Source of the DNA: VXYL01 sp965243095 | GTDB taxonomy: Bacteria > Pseudomonadota > Gammaproteobacteria > Pseudomonadales > Azotimanducaceae | Reading direction: 5' to 3' | DNA length: 64,000 bases | Assembly: GCA_965243095.1 (NCBI GenBank) | Contig: OZ251530.1 | Coordinates: 3,906,001-3,970,000, forward strand | Part shown: positions 32,504 to 40,925 of the stretch, piece after piece | Position numbering within the stretch: position 1 is the first letter of the stretch | How the letters are laid out: each line of letters starts with the position of its first letter | Program-made: the position numbers and the translations under genes | The notes under the pieces: generated by a model | The model's database searches: none | The model's input: only the letters and a program-made list of their open reading frames with translations | Told to the model about the DNA's origin: nothing

Positions 32504-33592
32504 CTAAGGCGTTGCCTGCCCCACGGCGCCCGGCCCGGGCGGCACCGGCGCCACCGTTCGCGCCGCGCCGATCATCCGCCGCGGGTCGAACGCATCCCGC
32601 GCCGCCTCGCCGACGAAGATGAGCAGCGTCAGCAGGGTGGCCAGCGTGAAGAAGCCGGTCAAGCCAAGCCACGGCGATTGCAGGTTGTTCTTCCCCTGCG
32701 CCATCAACTCACCCAGCGAAGCCGAGCCAGCCGGCAGCCCTAATCCGAGAAAGTCCAGCGCCGTCAACGTGGTTACGGCGCCGCTCAGGATGAACGGCAG
32801 GAACGTCAGCGTCGCCACCATCGCGTTCGGCAGCACATGGCGGCGCATGATCACCAGGTTGGAGACGCCCAGCGCCCGCGCCGCGCGCACGAAGTCGAAG
32901 TTGCGGGCGCGCAGGAACTCCGCCCGCACCACGCCCACCAGCGCCATCCAGCTAAAGAGCAGCAGGATGAACATGAGCACCACCACGTTCGGCTCCAAGA
33001 TGCTCGCCAGGATGATCAGGATGAGAATCGGCGGCATGGCCGCCCAAATCTCCACCACGCGCTGCCCCATCAAGTCCACCAAGCCGCCGAAGTAGCCCTG
33101 CAACGCGCCCACGGTGACGCCGATGATGGAGGCGAGCGCCGTCAGCGAGACGCCGAACAGCACGGAAAGGCGGAAGCCGTAGAGCAGGCGCGCGAGGGTG
33201 TCCTTGGAGCTGTCGTCCGTGCCCAGCCAATGCCGGGCGGAAGGCGGCGCCGGCGCGGCGCTCTCGATGTAGAGATCCACGGTGTCGTAGCTGTAGGGAA
33301 CGAGGGGGCGCAGGATCCAACCGCCGGCGTCTTCGACCAGCTGCTGCACATACGGGTCCGCCAAGTCCGCTTCCACCGGCAGTTCGCCGCCGAGGTCCGC
33401 CTCGGTCAGGCGCTCGAAAACCGGCAGCCACAGCTTGCCGTTCGCGTACACCGCGATGGGCTTGTCGTTGGCGATGAACTCGGCCAGCAGCGACACCACG
33501 AACAGCGCGAGGAACGCCCACATGGAGTAGTAGCCGCGCCGATTGGCTTTGAAGTTGGCGAGGCGTCGGCGCGCCAGGGGCGTCAGCTTCAC
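32504..33592 (-). CDS. Oligopeptide/microcin C-type ABC transporter permease (YejE-like)
   Basis: A 362-residue inner membrane permease of the OppC/YejE branch. It has an N-terminal membrane helix (MWAFLALFVVSLLAEFIAND), the long periplasmic insertion typical of YejE (ANGKLWLPVFERL), then RHWLGTDDSSKDTLARLLYG. The transmembrane core carries the EAA loop (RAARALGVSNLVIMRRHVLPNA in part), which contacts the ATPase. The PNA...ATLTFLPF end is standard. It follows the YejB-like gene by six bases. The usual YejF ATPase is not found downstream; the next gene is on the other strand. Confidence 0.9.
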   Translation of the reverse strand: MKLTPLARRRLANFKANRRGYYSMWAFLALFVVSLLAEFIANDKPIAVYANGKLWLPVFERLTEADLGGELPVEADLADPYVQQLVEDAGGWILRPLVPYSYDTVDLYIESAAPAPPSARHWLGTDDSSKDTLARLLYGFRLSVLFGVSLTALASIIGVTVGALQGYFGGLVDLMGQRVVEIWAAMPPILILIILASILEPNVVVLMFILLLFSWMALVGVVRAEFLRARNFDFVRAARALGVSNLVIMRRHVLPNAMVATLTFLPFILSGAVTTLTALDFLGLGLPAGSASLGELMAQGKNNLQSPWLGLTGFFTLATLLTLLIFVGEAARDAFDPRRMIGAARTVAPVPPGPGAVGQATP

Positions 33593-33598
33593 TTCCCG

Positions 33599-34693
33599 TC
33601 ACCGCGTCTCGAAGTCGATGCGGGGATCGACCAGCACATAGGTGAGGTCGCCCACCAGATTCATCACCAAGCCGATCAAGGTGAACACGAACAGCGTGCC
33701 GAACATGATGGGATAGTCGCGCTTGATCACCGCGTCGTAGGCCAGGAGCCCCATGCCTTCCAAGGAGAAGATCACCTCGATGAGCAGCGAGCCGGTGAAC
33801 AGAATGCCCACGAACGCCGCTGGAAAACCGGCGATGACGATGAGCATGGCGTTGCGGAACACATGCCCGTACAAGACGCGCCTTTCGGTGAGCCCTTTCG
33901 CCCGCGCCGTCAGCACGAACTGCTTGCTGATCTCCTCCAGAAACGAGTTCTTGGTGAGCATCGTCAGCGTGGCGAAGCCGCCGGCGGTGAGGGTGATGAT
34001 CGGCAGCGCCAAGTGCCAGAGGTAGTCGCCCACCTTGCCGAAAAACCCTAGTTCGTCCCAATTTTCGGAAAAGAGGCCGCGTAAAGGGAAGATGTCCAAG
34101 TAGTGCCCGCCGGCGAGCAGCACGATGAGAAGCACCGCCAAGATGAAACCCGGAATCGCGTAGCCCACGAAGATGACCGTGGAGGTCCAGAAATCGAACC
34201 GCGATCCGTCGCGCACGGCTTTTGCTACGCCAAGCGGAATGGAGATGCCGTAGATGATGAGCAGCGACCAGCCGCCGAGCGAGATGGACACCGGCATGCG
34301 TTCCACCACCAACTCGAACACCGGCCGATCTTGAAAGTAGCTGTCGCCGAACTCCCAGCGCAGGTAGTTCCACACCATCGTGAAAAAGCGCACGTGGAAC
34401 GGTTTGTCGAAGCCGAATTGGCGTTCGAGATCCTCGATGAGGGCGGGGTCCAAGCCGTAGGTGGCCGCGTTTTGCGCCGCGGCCGCGGTGTCCATGCCTT
34501 GCGCGGTGGTGCCGCCGCCATCGCCCCCGGAGGAGATGCTGCCGGTGGTGGACATCTGCCCCATCGTGGCGCGCGCGATGATCTGCTCGATCGGGCCGCC
34601 CGGCGCGAACTGCGCGAGCACGAACACCACCAGCAGAATGCCGAACAGCGTCACGGGCACGAGCAGCACCCGGCGCAGAATGTAATGCCCCAT
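33599..34693 (-). CDS. Oligopeptide/microcin C-type ABC transporter permease (YejB-like)
   Basis: A 364-residue permease of the OppB/YejB branch. It opens MGHYILRRVLLVPVTLFGIL and has the YejB-type periplasmic linker (residues about 45-80), here Gly/Ser/Ala-rich with GSISSGGDGGG. FGFDKPFHVRFFTMVWNYLR follows, and the EAA loop is in TARAKGLTERRVLYGHVFRNA. It ends VGDLTYVLVDPRIDFETR. With the YejE-like gene it forms the membrane part of a peptide importer. The usual upstream solute-binding protein gene (yejA) is absent; NAD kinase lies upstream instead. Confidence 0.9.
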   Translation of the reverse strand: MGHYILRRVLLVPVTLFGILLVVFVLAQFAPGGPIEQIIARATMGQMSTTGSISSGGDGGGTTAQGMDTAAAAQNAATYGLDPALIEDLERQFGFDKPFHVRFFTMVWNYLRWEFGDSYFQDRPVFELVVERMPVSISLGGWSLLIIYGISIPLGVAKAVRDGSRFDFWTSTVIFVGYAIPGFILAVLLIVLLAGGHYLDIFPLRGLFSENWDELGFFGKVGDYLWHLALPIITLTAGGFATLTMLTKNSFLEEISKQFVLTARAKGLTERRVLYGHVFRNAMLIVIAGFPAAFVGILFTGSLLIEVIFSLEGMGLLAYDAVIKRDYPIMFGTLFVFTLIGLVMNLVGDLTYVLVDPRIDFETR

Positions 34694-34841
34694 CGCTACG
34701 CCGCCCCGTGGTTGGGGAAGCGCGTGGTGTGCGCGGCGAATGTCGCCATCACCAGCAAGACCCCTCCCGTATCGGTCGCCGGCAAGCCCTCATCCTACCC
34801 CACCAAGAGCGACAAGGGCACGATTGCCGCGGGAGTGTCCA

Positions 34842-35795
34842 TCAGCTCTTCGATCGGCCCCGCAGCCGCGTCGCCCAGTCCAGCTTGTCGCGGCAAGAGC
34901 CGTAGAAGCTGTGATCGTTCGGGAAAGCCAAGCGCAGCGCGTGCGGGTGCTTGGCGATGCGCACTTCGTCGCCCTCGCGCAAGGCTTGATCCAGCTGCGA
35001 ATCGCAACTCAACATCGGCGAGACGCCGGCGTCGCCGGTTGCCCGCTGGCCGCGGCCGACGCCGCCGACGCGCACAACCACGCGCGATTGCCCGTGAACC
35101 ACCAACGGCCGCGAGGTGAGCGTGTGCGGAAACATGGGCACGATCACCATCGCGTCCAAGCGCGGATGCATGATGGGGCCGCCGGCGGAGAGCGCGTAGG
35201 CGGTGGAGCCGGTGGGCGTGGAGACGATCAAGCCGTCCGACCGCTGGTTGTAGACGAACTCGTCGTCCACGAACAGGCTGAAATCCATCATCCGCGACAT
35301 GCTGCCGGCATGCACCACCACGTCGTTCAACGCCGGGTCCGCATCCCCGCGGGGCTGCCCGTCGCGCCACACCCGCGCCTCCAGCAGGAAGCGCTCCTCC
35401 ACCGTGTGCTCGCCACGCAGCGCCGCCGGCAGCTTGGCAGCGATCTGATCCGGCGAAATGTCCGCCAGAAAGCCCAAACCGCCGCGATTCACCCCCAACA
35501 CCGCCACACCCGTCCGCGCCACGTCCCGCGCCACGCCGAGAATGCTGCCATCGCCCCCGACGACCACCACCAAATCCACGCCATCGCCAATGGTCGAGCG
35601 CGGCACACCCGGCGGACTCGACAACATCCGCGCCGTCTCCGCCTCCAAAGTAACGCACGCACCGGCCGCCCGCAACGTCTTCAACACCACGGAGAGGGAT
35701 TCCAGCACCTCGGGCCCGCCAGCACGCGCCACCAAACCCACGCGGCGCGGCACACCCGTGCGCTGATCTGCGCCACGCCCCGGCGTAGGGCTCAT
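34842..35795 (-). CDS. nadK: NAD kinase
   Basis: Phosphorylates NAD to NADP. The 317-residue protein has the catalytic VVVVGGDGSILG motif (GGDG near residue 82) and GVNRGGLGFLADI. Other conserved blocks are ERFLLEARV, LNDVVVHAG, SDGLIVSTPTGSTAYALSAG, GPIMHPRLDAMVIVP and SRPLVV. It is the diacylglycerol kinase-like fold. The ATG at 35795 was preferred over one two codons upstream because AAGGAG lies seven bases before it. It is about 20 residues longer than E. coli NadK (292). The 148 bases between it and the permease genes show no gene. Confidence 0.95.
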   Translation of the reverse strand: MSPTPGRGADQRTGVPRRVGLVARAGGPEVLESLSVVLKTLRAAGACVTLEAETARMLSSPPGVPRSTIGDGVDLVVVVGGDGSILGVARDVARTGVAVLGVNRGGLGFLADISPDQIAAKLPAALRGEHTVEERFLLEARVWRDGQPRGDADPALNDVVVHAGSMSRMMDFSLFVDDEFVYNQRSDGLIVSTPTGSTAYALSAGGPIMHPRLDAMVIVPMFPHTLTSRPLVVHGQSRVVVRVGGVGRGQRATGDAGVSPMLSCDSQLDQALREGDEVRIAKHPHALRLAFPNDHSFYGSCRDKLDWATRLRGRSKS

Positions 35796-35930
35796 GGACA
35801 TCTCCTTGAGCTAAAGGCGACCAAGCAGTATACGGAAACCACGATTCGCTTCGTACGCACCGCGCCCGACGCGAAAGGTGCGACGTTTTTGTGCATGGGT
35901 ACGCGGGCTGCGCGCGGCGGCCCACCGCGG

Positions 35931-36034
35931 TGTGCGACGCTTGGTGGCATCCGCCGCAAACTGCGTCTTAGGGGCGCGGGCGTCTCGCCCGCACAAGGGT
36001 GAACACCCGTGAACGAATGCGGGCGAGCCGAGCG
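35931..36034. repeat. Member of dispersed palindromic repeat family
   Basis: A stretch starting TGTGCGACGCTTGGTGGCAT and leading to GGGGCGCGGGCGTCTCGCCC, then a diverged right arm GCGGGCGAGCCGAGCGGGAT. The same order of blocks recurs at 62443-62554. It occupies most of the 258-base gap between NAD kinase and the first LRR gene, which otherwise holds no gene. Confidence 0.65.
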
Positions 36035-36053
36035 GGATGCCGGCGGTGCCGGC

Positions 36054-39000
36054 TTACGGTCTTGCAGCTGCGGAGAGGTTGGAGAGGTGGCCGGCGAGGC
36101 TCTCCAACAAGCTCATGATCGTGAGCGGGTTGTCGAACTCCACTGTCAGGCGCCACATGCCTTCGCCGCTGCCGAGGGCGCCATCCAAGCCCTCGCCACC
36201 ATCCTCCAGTTGCGCCGCGGTCAGCGTCAGCGTCTCGCCAGCCGGCACTGTGACGGTTGCCGGTTCCGCCACCGCGCCGGCGTCGTCAAAGCCGGTGATC
36301 GTTGCCACTGCCAGTTCCTCGCCATCGTTCGCCAAGCGCAGGAGGCTTCGCTGGTCGCTGGACGCCGGGTGGAACACCGCCACCCACGCCGCGCCGTTCG
36401 CGGCCGGCGCGGTCTCGTGCAGGCTGGTCACGAAGCCGTCCGCGTGGCGGGCGTAGGCGGCCGCGGCTAGGGCAAGTTCGCTGCGGAACTCCAGACGCCA
36501 CGCGCCGCGGGTGGAGGCGCCTACGCCGGACGCCAAGCCCTTCGCGGCGTTGCCGTTTTCCAGGTCCGCCGAGTTGAAGTGCGTCGTCGCCCGCGCCGCC
36601 AGAGGCAGACGGATAGGGCCGGCGCGCTCGCCAGCGTCGTCGATGGCCTCGATGTCCACCCAGCCTTCCGCCGCGGTCAGGTTCGCCACGCGGGCGAAAC
36701 CCTGGCGGCCGGTCACATTCGATGACGGGAACAACGGCAGCCGCAGCATCCCGTCCGCGTCCACCCGAACCGGCGGCGACGACAGGTTCGAGAGATGTCC
36801 GCTTGGGCTCTCCAGCCACGAGGACGCCGACAGCGGCCACGGCGCGCTCACGCGCAGGCGCCACTTTCCCGCGCCGTTGCCGAGACCCGCGCCGGCGGCG
36901 CCCCGCGAACGCTCCAACTGCCACGCCGTCATAACCAGTGGCGCACCGGCCGGTGCCGCGAAGCCGGGTGCCAAGCGTCCGTGGCCGGCGTCGTCCACGC
37001 CCCAAACGGACATGCCCGCGGGCGCGGTGCCCGGGTTGAACACCCGCAGCAAACTCCGTTGGGCGCGGTTGCTCGCCGGGTTGAAGAAGAACGCCGAGAG
37101 CGTGTCGCCATCGCGTGGCAACTCGGCGTGTGCCGCGGTAAGGAACCCGTCCGGTGTGCGCAGATACGCCAGAACCTCGATGTCCAGCACCGACCACAGC
37201 AACAGCCGCCAACTGCCCCGCGTCGGCCGCCCAACGCCTTCCGCCAACCCTAGCGCGGCGTTGCCGTTCTCCAAGTCCGCCGAGTCGAACTGCGCCGCCG
37301 CGCCGGCGGCCAGCGCAAGGCGCACCGGCCCGATCCGCCGGCCGGCCTCGTCCACCGCCTCCACCAGCACCACGCCATCCATGTCCGAGCGGTTCAGGAC
37401 GCGCACCACGCCGCTGCGCCCTTCCGAATCCGCCGCCGACGGGAACAGCGGCACCGGCCAGCCGAAAACCACCGTCGCGCCGGCTTCGCGCAACGTGGGA
37501 ATCTGCCTCCGCAGCGCCGCGGCGCGCAGCGGATTGCCGCGCAGCCCGAGGGCACCGCCGTCCGCAAGCCCGCCATGCCCGACCAACGCCGACACGTCCG
37601 CCAGCCGGTTCCACCCTAGGCGCAGCCACGACAGCTCCGGCAGGCCGGCCAACGGCGAGACGTCAGTAATCCGGTTGCGCGACAGGTCCAGCCGCGTCAG
37701 CCGGAGCAACCCGGACAGGGCCGAGACATCTTCCACCATGTTGCCCGACAGCCAAAACCGCCGCAGCTCCGACAGCCCCGCCAACGGCGCGATGTCCGCG
37801 ATGCGGTTGTCGCCCAGGTGCAGGTAGGTCAGCGAACGCAGTTCCGCCAGCGCCGAGACGTCGGTGAGGGCGTTGCCATCCAGCCACAGCTGTTCCAGGG
37901 ATGACAGCCCGGACAGCGCCGAGATGTTCGAGATGCCGTTGCCGGAAAGCGTCAGCGCCTGCAGCCCGGTCAGCACCGAGAGCGGCGACAGGTCGCGCAA
38001 ACTGTTGCCGCCCAGCAGCAGCGTTTGCAGGTTGGAGAGCCGCGCCAGCTCCGCCACGTCCGTGAGCGCATTGTCCGACAGATCGAGATACTCCAGCCGC
38101 GTCGCCGCCTGCAAACCTTGCAGCGACGAAATCCCCGCCGCGTCCGCGGTCAACGACTCCAGCGTGCGCATTTCCTCCAACGTCAGCGACGCCCCGGGCG
38201 CCTTGCCCAACGCCCGCTCCACAGCCGCCCGCAACCCCGGGTCCCAGCGCACGGCGTCGAGCTCGGTGGGGTTCGTGATGTCGCCAACGCCATCGTCATC
38301 GTCCTCATCGGATTGCCCCAAGCCCATGCCTTCCACCACGAGGCGCAGCGCCGTCCCGTCGCCGATGGCGGCGCAGTGGTTCGAGTCCGCGGTGGTGTTC
38401 CAGAGCTTGGGGTGACCGGCGCCGGACGTGATGCTGTTGAACACGCGCATCGCGTCCCCCATCGCCCAGCGGTGGTCGCCGTCGCTGCCCCAGAGGTCCA
38501 TCTGAAAGTCGATGGGATGGTCGAAATCCCAATCGCCGGTGGTGAAGCCGAAGCCGCTTTCGTCGAACGGCGCATGGATCGGCGTCGTGCTGTCGGCCGC
38601 GGAAACATCGCACGCCTGCGTGGCGTGAACGTGGTTGACCACGGATTCGTACAACGAAGCGAACGGTATCGGCCCGGGCACGACGCAGCGGCTCCGCGCC
38701 GAAAGGCTGCTGCAATCCGCATGGGCGCTGCACGCCTGGCTCGCGTCCAGGTCGCAGTAGCCGGAGGTGTACTGCCGCCGGCCGCAGCCGGCGTTGATGT
38801 CCCAAAGGCCCGGGCCGCCCACCATCAACTGGTAGTCCACCAACGAATCCACGCCGTGCCAATAGACCGCGCCAAGGGTCGCCTGTGTGCCCATGCTGCA
38901 ACCGACGGTGCCGAAGTCCCCGGCGCCGGCGAGGTTCTCGTGTACCCAGGCGATGACGCTGGCGATGCGGCGGGTCACGTTCGGCACCCGCGTGGCCGGC

Positions 39001-39581
39001 GCGGAGGTGCGCGTGAACCAGCCCCAGTTGGAAAAGCCGGACTCCCAGCGCACCATCACCACGTTCGCATCGCTGGCGTTCTCTATCTGCCGCGAGAGGG
39101 AGTGCATGAACGTCGTGCCGCCGGTGCCGGTGTGCAGCAGCACGGTTTTGGCGCCGGTTTGCTCGGTGGTGAAGGAGAAGCGCCCGCCCATGCCGTCCAC
39201 AACGAACGCAAGCCCTTCCTTCGCACCGCCCCCGCCGGCGTTCGCCGTCGACCGACATTCCCGCCAATCCGCGCAGTTGGTCTTGCAGCTGTAGGCCACC
39301 CAATAGTCGCCGTTCGCATCCGCGGCGGACTGGGAGACGTTGAAGGGAGACGAAGCCGCCTCGCAGATCTGCAGTTCACCGGCGAGCGCGCCAACTTGCG
39401 CGTGAGCGGTGCCGCAGAACCAGGCGGCAAGCGCCGCGCTCGCCACCCATGCGCGGCGGCGCAGCCGCTGGATTTTGTGCGTTACCCCACCAGTCCGCGC
39501 ATGACCGCGTTTTCCGGCGAGGAACTGACGGCGCCGCCAACAAAGCGGAGCACGGCCGGAAAATGGCGGGCAAGGAGGCAT
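36054..39581 (-). CDS. Secreted LRR protein 1 with N-terminal alpha/beta-hydrolase-like domain
   Basis: A 1,175-residue secreted protein. A basic n-region and hydrophobic core end at AHA|QV (cleavage after residue 61); the first 38 residues are an atypically long leader from the only in-frame ATG, 39581. Residues about 65-420 look like an alpha/beta hydrolase: WVAYSCKTNC, FVVDGMGG, VLLHTGTGG, VGCSMGTQAT with likely nucleophile Ser229, and several paired cysteines. An acidic DEDDDDG linker follows. Residues about 495-670 hold eight 22-residue internalin-like leucine-rich repeats (L-x-x-L-x-L-x-x-N). The last ~465 residues are four beta-rich modules in an A-B-A-B order, ending ESLAGHLSNLSAAARP. 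It is paralogous with the two genes downstream on the map (40926, 44776) from the acidic linker on. No membrane anchor is visible. Confidence 0.83.
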   Translation of the reverse strand: MPPCPPFSGRAPLCWRRRQFLAGKRGHARTGGVTHKIQRLRRRAWVASAALAAWFCGTAHAQVGALAGELQICEAASSPFNVSQSAADANGDYWVAYSCKTNCADWRECRSTANAGGGGAKEGLAFVVDGMGGRFSFTTEQTGAKTVLLHTGTGGTTFMHSLSRQIENASDANVVMVRWESGFSNWGWFTRTSAPATRVPNVTRRIASVIAWVHENLAGAGDFGTVGCSMGTQATLGAVYWHGVDSLVDYQLMVGGPGLWDINAGCGRRQYTSGYCDLDASQACSAHADCSSLSARSRCVVPGPIPFASLYESVVNHVHATQACDVSAADSTTPIHAPFDESGFGFTTGDWDFDHPIDFQMDLWGSDGDHRWAMGDAMRVFNSITSGAGHPKLWNTTADSNHCAAIGDGTALRLVVEGMGLGQSDEDDDDGVGDITNPTELDAVRWDPGLRAAVERALGKAPGASLTLEEMRTLESLTADAAGISSLQGLQAATRLEYLDLSDNALTDVAELARLSNLQTLLLGGNSLRDLSPLSVLTGLQALTLSGNGISNISALSGLSSLEQLWLDGNALTDVSALAELRSLTYLHLGDNRIADIAPLAGLSELRRFWLSGNMVEDVSALSGLLRLTRLDLSRNRITDVSPLAGLPELSWLRLGWNRLADVSALVGHGGLADGGALGLRGNPLRAAALRRQIPTLREAGATVVFGWPVPLFPSAADSEGRSGVVRVLNRSDMDGVVLVEAVDEAGRRIGPVRLALAAGAAAQFDSADLENGNAALGLAEGVGRPTRGSWRLLLWSVLDIEVLAYLRTPDGFLTAAHAELPRDGDTLSAFFFNPASNRAQRSLLRVFNPGTAPAGMSVWGVDDAGHGRLAPGFAAPAGAPLVMTAWQLERSRGAAGAGLGNGAGKWRLRVSAPWPLSASSWLESPSGHLSNLSSPPVRVDADGMLRLPLFPSSNVTGRQGFARVANLTAAEGWVDIEAIDDAGERAGPIRLPLAARATTHFNSADLENGNAAKGLASGVGASTRGAWRLEFRSELALAAAAYARHADGFVTSLHETAPAANGAAWVAVFHPASSDQRSLLRLANDGEELAVATITGFDDAGAVAEPATVTVPAGETLTLTAAQLEDGGEGLDGALGSGEGMWRLTVEFDNPLTIMSLLESLAGHLSNLSAAARP

Positions 39582-39649
39582 GGCTGGCTGTACGACATCC
39601 GCCGGTCGCGGCCTAGCGGCTTACGCACCAGCCGCGGGAGTGCTGCCGA

Positions 39650-40660
39650 TCACAACTCCGGCCGCTCGTCCGCGGCCTTGAAGAGGCGGTCGAGCGCGTT
39701 TGCGGTGGCGGCGTCGAAGCGTCGCTCCGCCAACCTGCGCAGACGTTCGCGTTCCTCCTCTCGCCCGGCCAGCCGGCCTTCTTCGCGCCCGGCCAGGCGG
39801 CCTTCCTCGCGCCCGGCCAAGCGGCCCTCCTCGCGCCCGGCCAAGCGGCCTTCCGCCCGTCCGGCCAGACGGCCTTCGTTGAGTTTCTGCTCTTCCCATT
39901 CCTGAAGCGTTTCCGCAAGCATCGTCGGTTTCTCCATGATGTCCGTCAAAGTCCGCAGCCGGTCGCCGAAGCGTTGGGGCAGCACACCATAGCACCATGC
40001 CTCAAAGCCGCGCCACAAGGTCGCGTCGCCGATCCCGGCGAAGGTTGCCGCCGCGTGCTCCAGCGCCGCCGCCAGACCAGCGGCGTCCGCCGCCTCCAGC
40101 GCCAGCCACGCCCGCGCCACGTTGCCGTCCGACGCATGGTCGCCCCGATACGTTTTGGCGTCAACAAAGCGGAACGCCATGCGCGGCTGAAACTCCGCCA
40201 GCGCGTCGGGAACCCACTCGGTGCGCTCCGCCACTTGCAGCGGCGGTGACCACTTCGCCCGGCCGCTGTACACCACCAGCGGCACATGCGCGGGAACCAA
40301 CGTGGCGCCGCCGCGAAGCAGGTCGCGGCGCAGCAGGGCCGCGTACTCGAGCAAGCGCTCCGCCATGTGCGGATGCGAGCCACTCTGGAACTCCACATGC
40401 ACCACCACGGCGGCTTCCGGCGGGTGGCCGGCGGCGGGCTTGAACGGCGCGCGCCACGGCATGTCCTCGGCGCGGACGCGGTGGTTGTCGGCGACGTGCT
40501 CGGCCGGCAGCCGCGCCAAGCGGTCGAGATCCAAGTCGTCCACCCAGGGTTCGCCGAGCAGGCGCAGGAGGTCCGCCACCATGCGCGGGTGGGAGAACAG
40601 GTGCTTGTTCGCCGGGTCGCTTGGCGCGGCCGGGCGGCGCTGTTGGTTCGATAGTGCCAT
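39650..40660 (-). CDS. Rpn-family recombination-promoting nuclease / transposase_31-like protein
   Basis: A 336-residue PD-(D/E)XK-fold nuclease of the Rpn group. The N-terminal half has HLFSHPRMVADLLRLLGEPW, an active-site Asp in RAEDMPWRAPF, and the hallmark VHVEFQSGSHPHMAERLLEY (the E-x-Q pair, then M...R...Y). In E. coli RpnA-type proteins promote RecA-independent recombination and cut DNA. The C-terminal part carries five 8-residue repeats GRLAGR(E/A)E (residues 263-302), then an Arg-rich tail ending near DRLFKAADERPEL. The ATG at 40660 starts the homologous part; an upstream in-frame extension does not. It lies between two LRR paralogues on the same strand. Confidence 0.85.
   Translation of the reverse strand: MALSNQQRRPAAPSDPANKHLFSHPRMVADLLRLLGEPWVDDLDLDRLARLPAEHVADNHRVRAEDMPWRAPFKPAAGHPPEAAVVVHVEFQSGSHPHMAERLLEYAALLRRDLLRGGATLVPAHVPLVVYSGRAKWSPPLQVAERTEWVPDALAEFQPRMAFRFVDAKTYRGDHASDGNVARAWLALEAADAAGLAAALEHAAATFAGIGDATLWRGFEAWCYGVLPQRFGDRLRTLTDIMEKPTMLAETLQEWEEQKLNEGRLAGRAEGRLAGREEGRLAGREEGRLAGREEGRLAGREEERERLRRLAERRFDAATANALDRLFKAADERPEL
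39755..39874. repeat. Five tandem 24-bp repeats inside the Rpn gene
   Basis: Five consecutive 24-base units, each coding for Gly-Arg-Leu-Ala-Gly-Arg-Glu/Ala-Glu. Because the unit is a multiple of three, gain or loss of copies changes length without breaking the frame. It is not a CRISPR array: there are no spacers. Confidence 0.9.
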
Positions 40661-40840
40661 GCGCGCCAGTTTGAGCAAGGCGCAAGGCGCTTGGATACGG
40701 GTTTTGGCTGAAAATCGTGTAGGAAATTGTCCCTTCGTGATTCGCTGCGCATAGGCGATGCGGCCCGGTGCGATGGCGCGGCCCGTTTGCCGCGACGCGA
40801 CGCCGGGAAAACGGGCCGAGCGGGGGATGCCGGCGGCGCC

Positions 40841-40918
40841 CTGGGAGCGCGGGCGTCTCGCCCGCACTCTCGTTCACATGTGTTTCACCCTGTGCGGGCG
40901 AGACGCCCGCGCTCCCAG
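40841..40918. repeat. Perfect 27-bp inverted repeat (dispersed palindromic family)
   Basis: The left arm (40841-40867) begins CTGGGAGCGCGGGCGTCTCG and the right arm (40892-40918) is its exact reverse complement, with a 24-base spacer. It sits between the Rpn start and the 3' end of LRR gene 2, eight bases after which the LRR stop begins. It could form a stable hairpin at the mRNA end. The remaining part of the 265-base gap 40661-40925 shows no gene. Confidence 0.9.
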
Positions 40919-40925
40919 GACGGCT

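Noticed and set aside
34694..34841. Possible short gene between YejB-like permease and NAD kinase
   Set aside because: No frame with start, ribosome-binding site and plausible composition was found in the 148 bases.
39755..39874. CRISPR-like array
   Set aside because: Units are contiguous 24-bp coding repeats with no spacers and no cas genes nearby.
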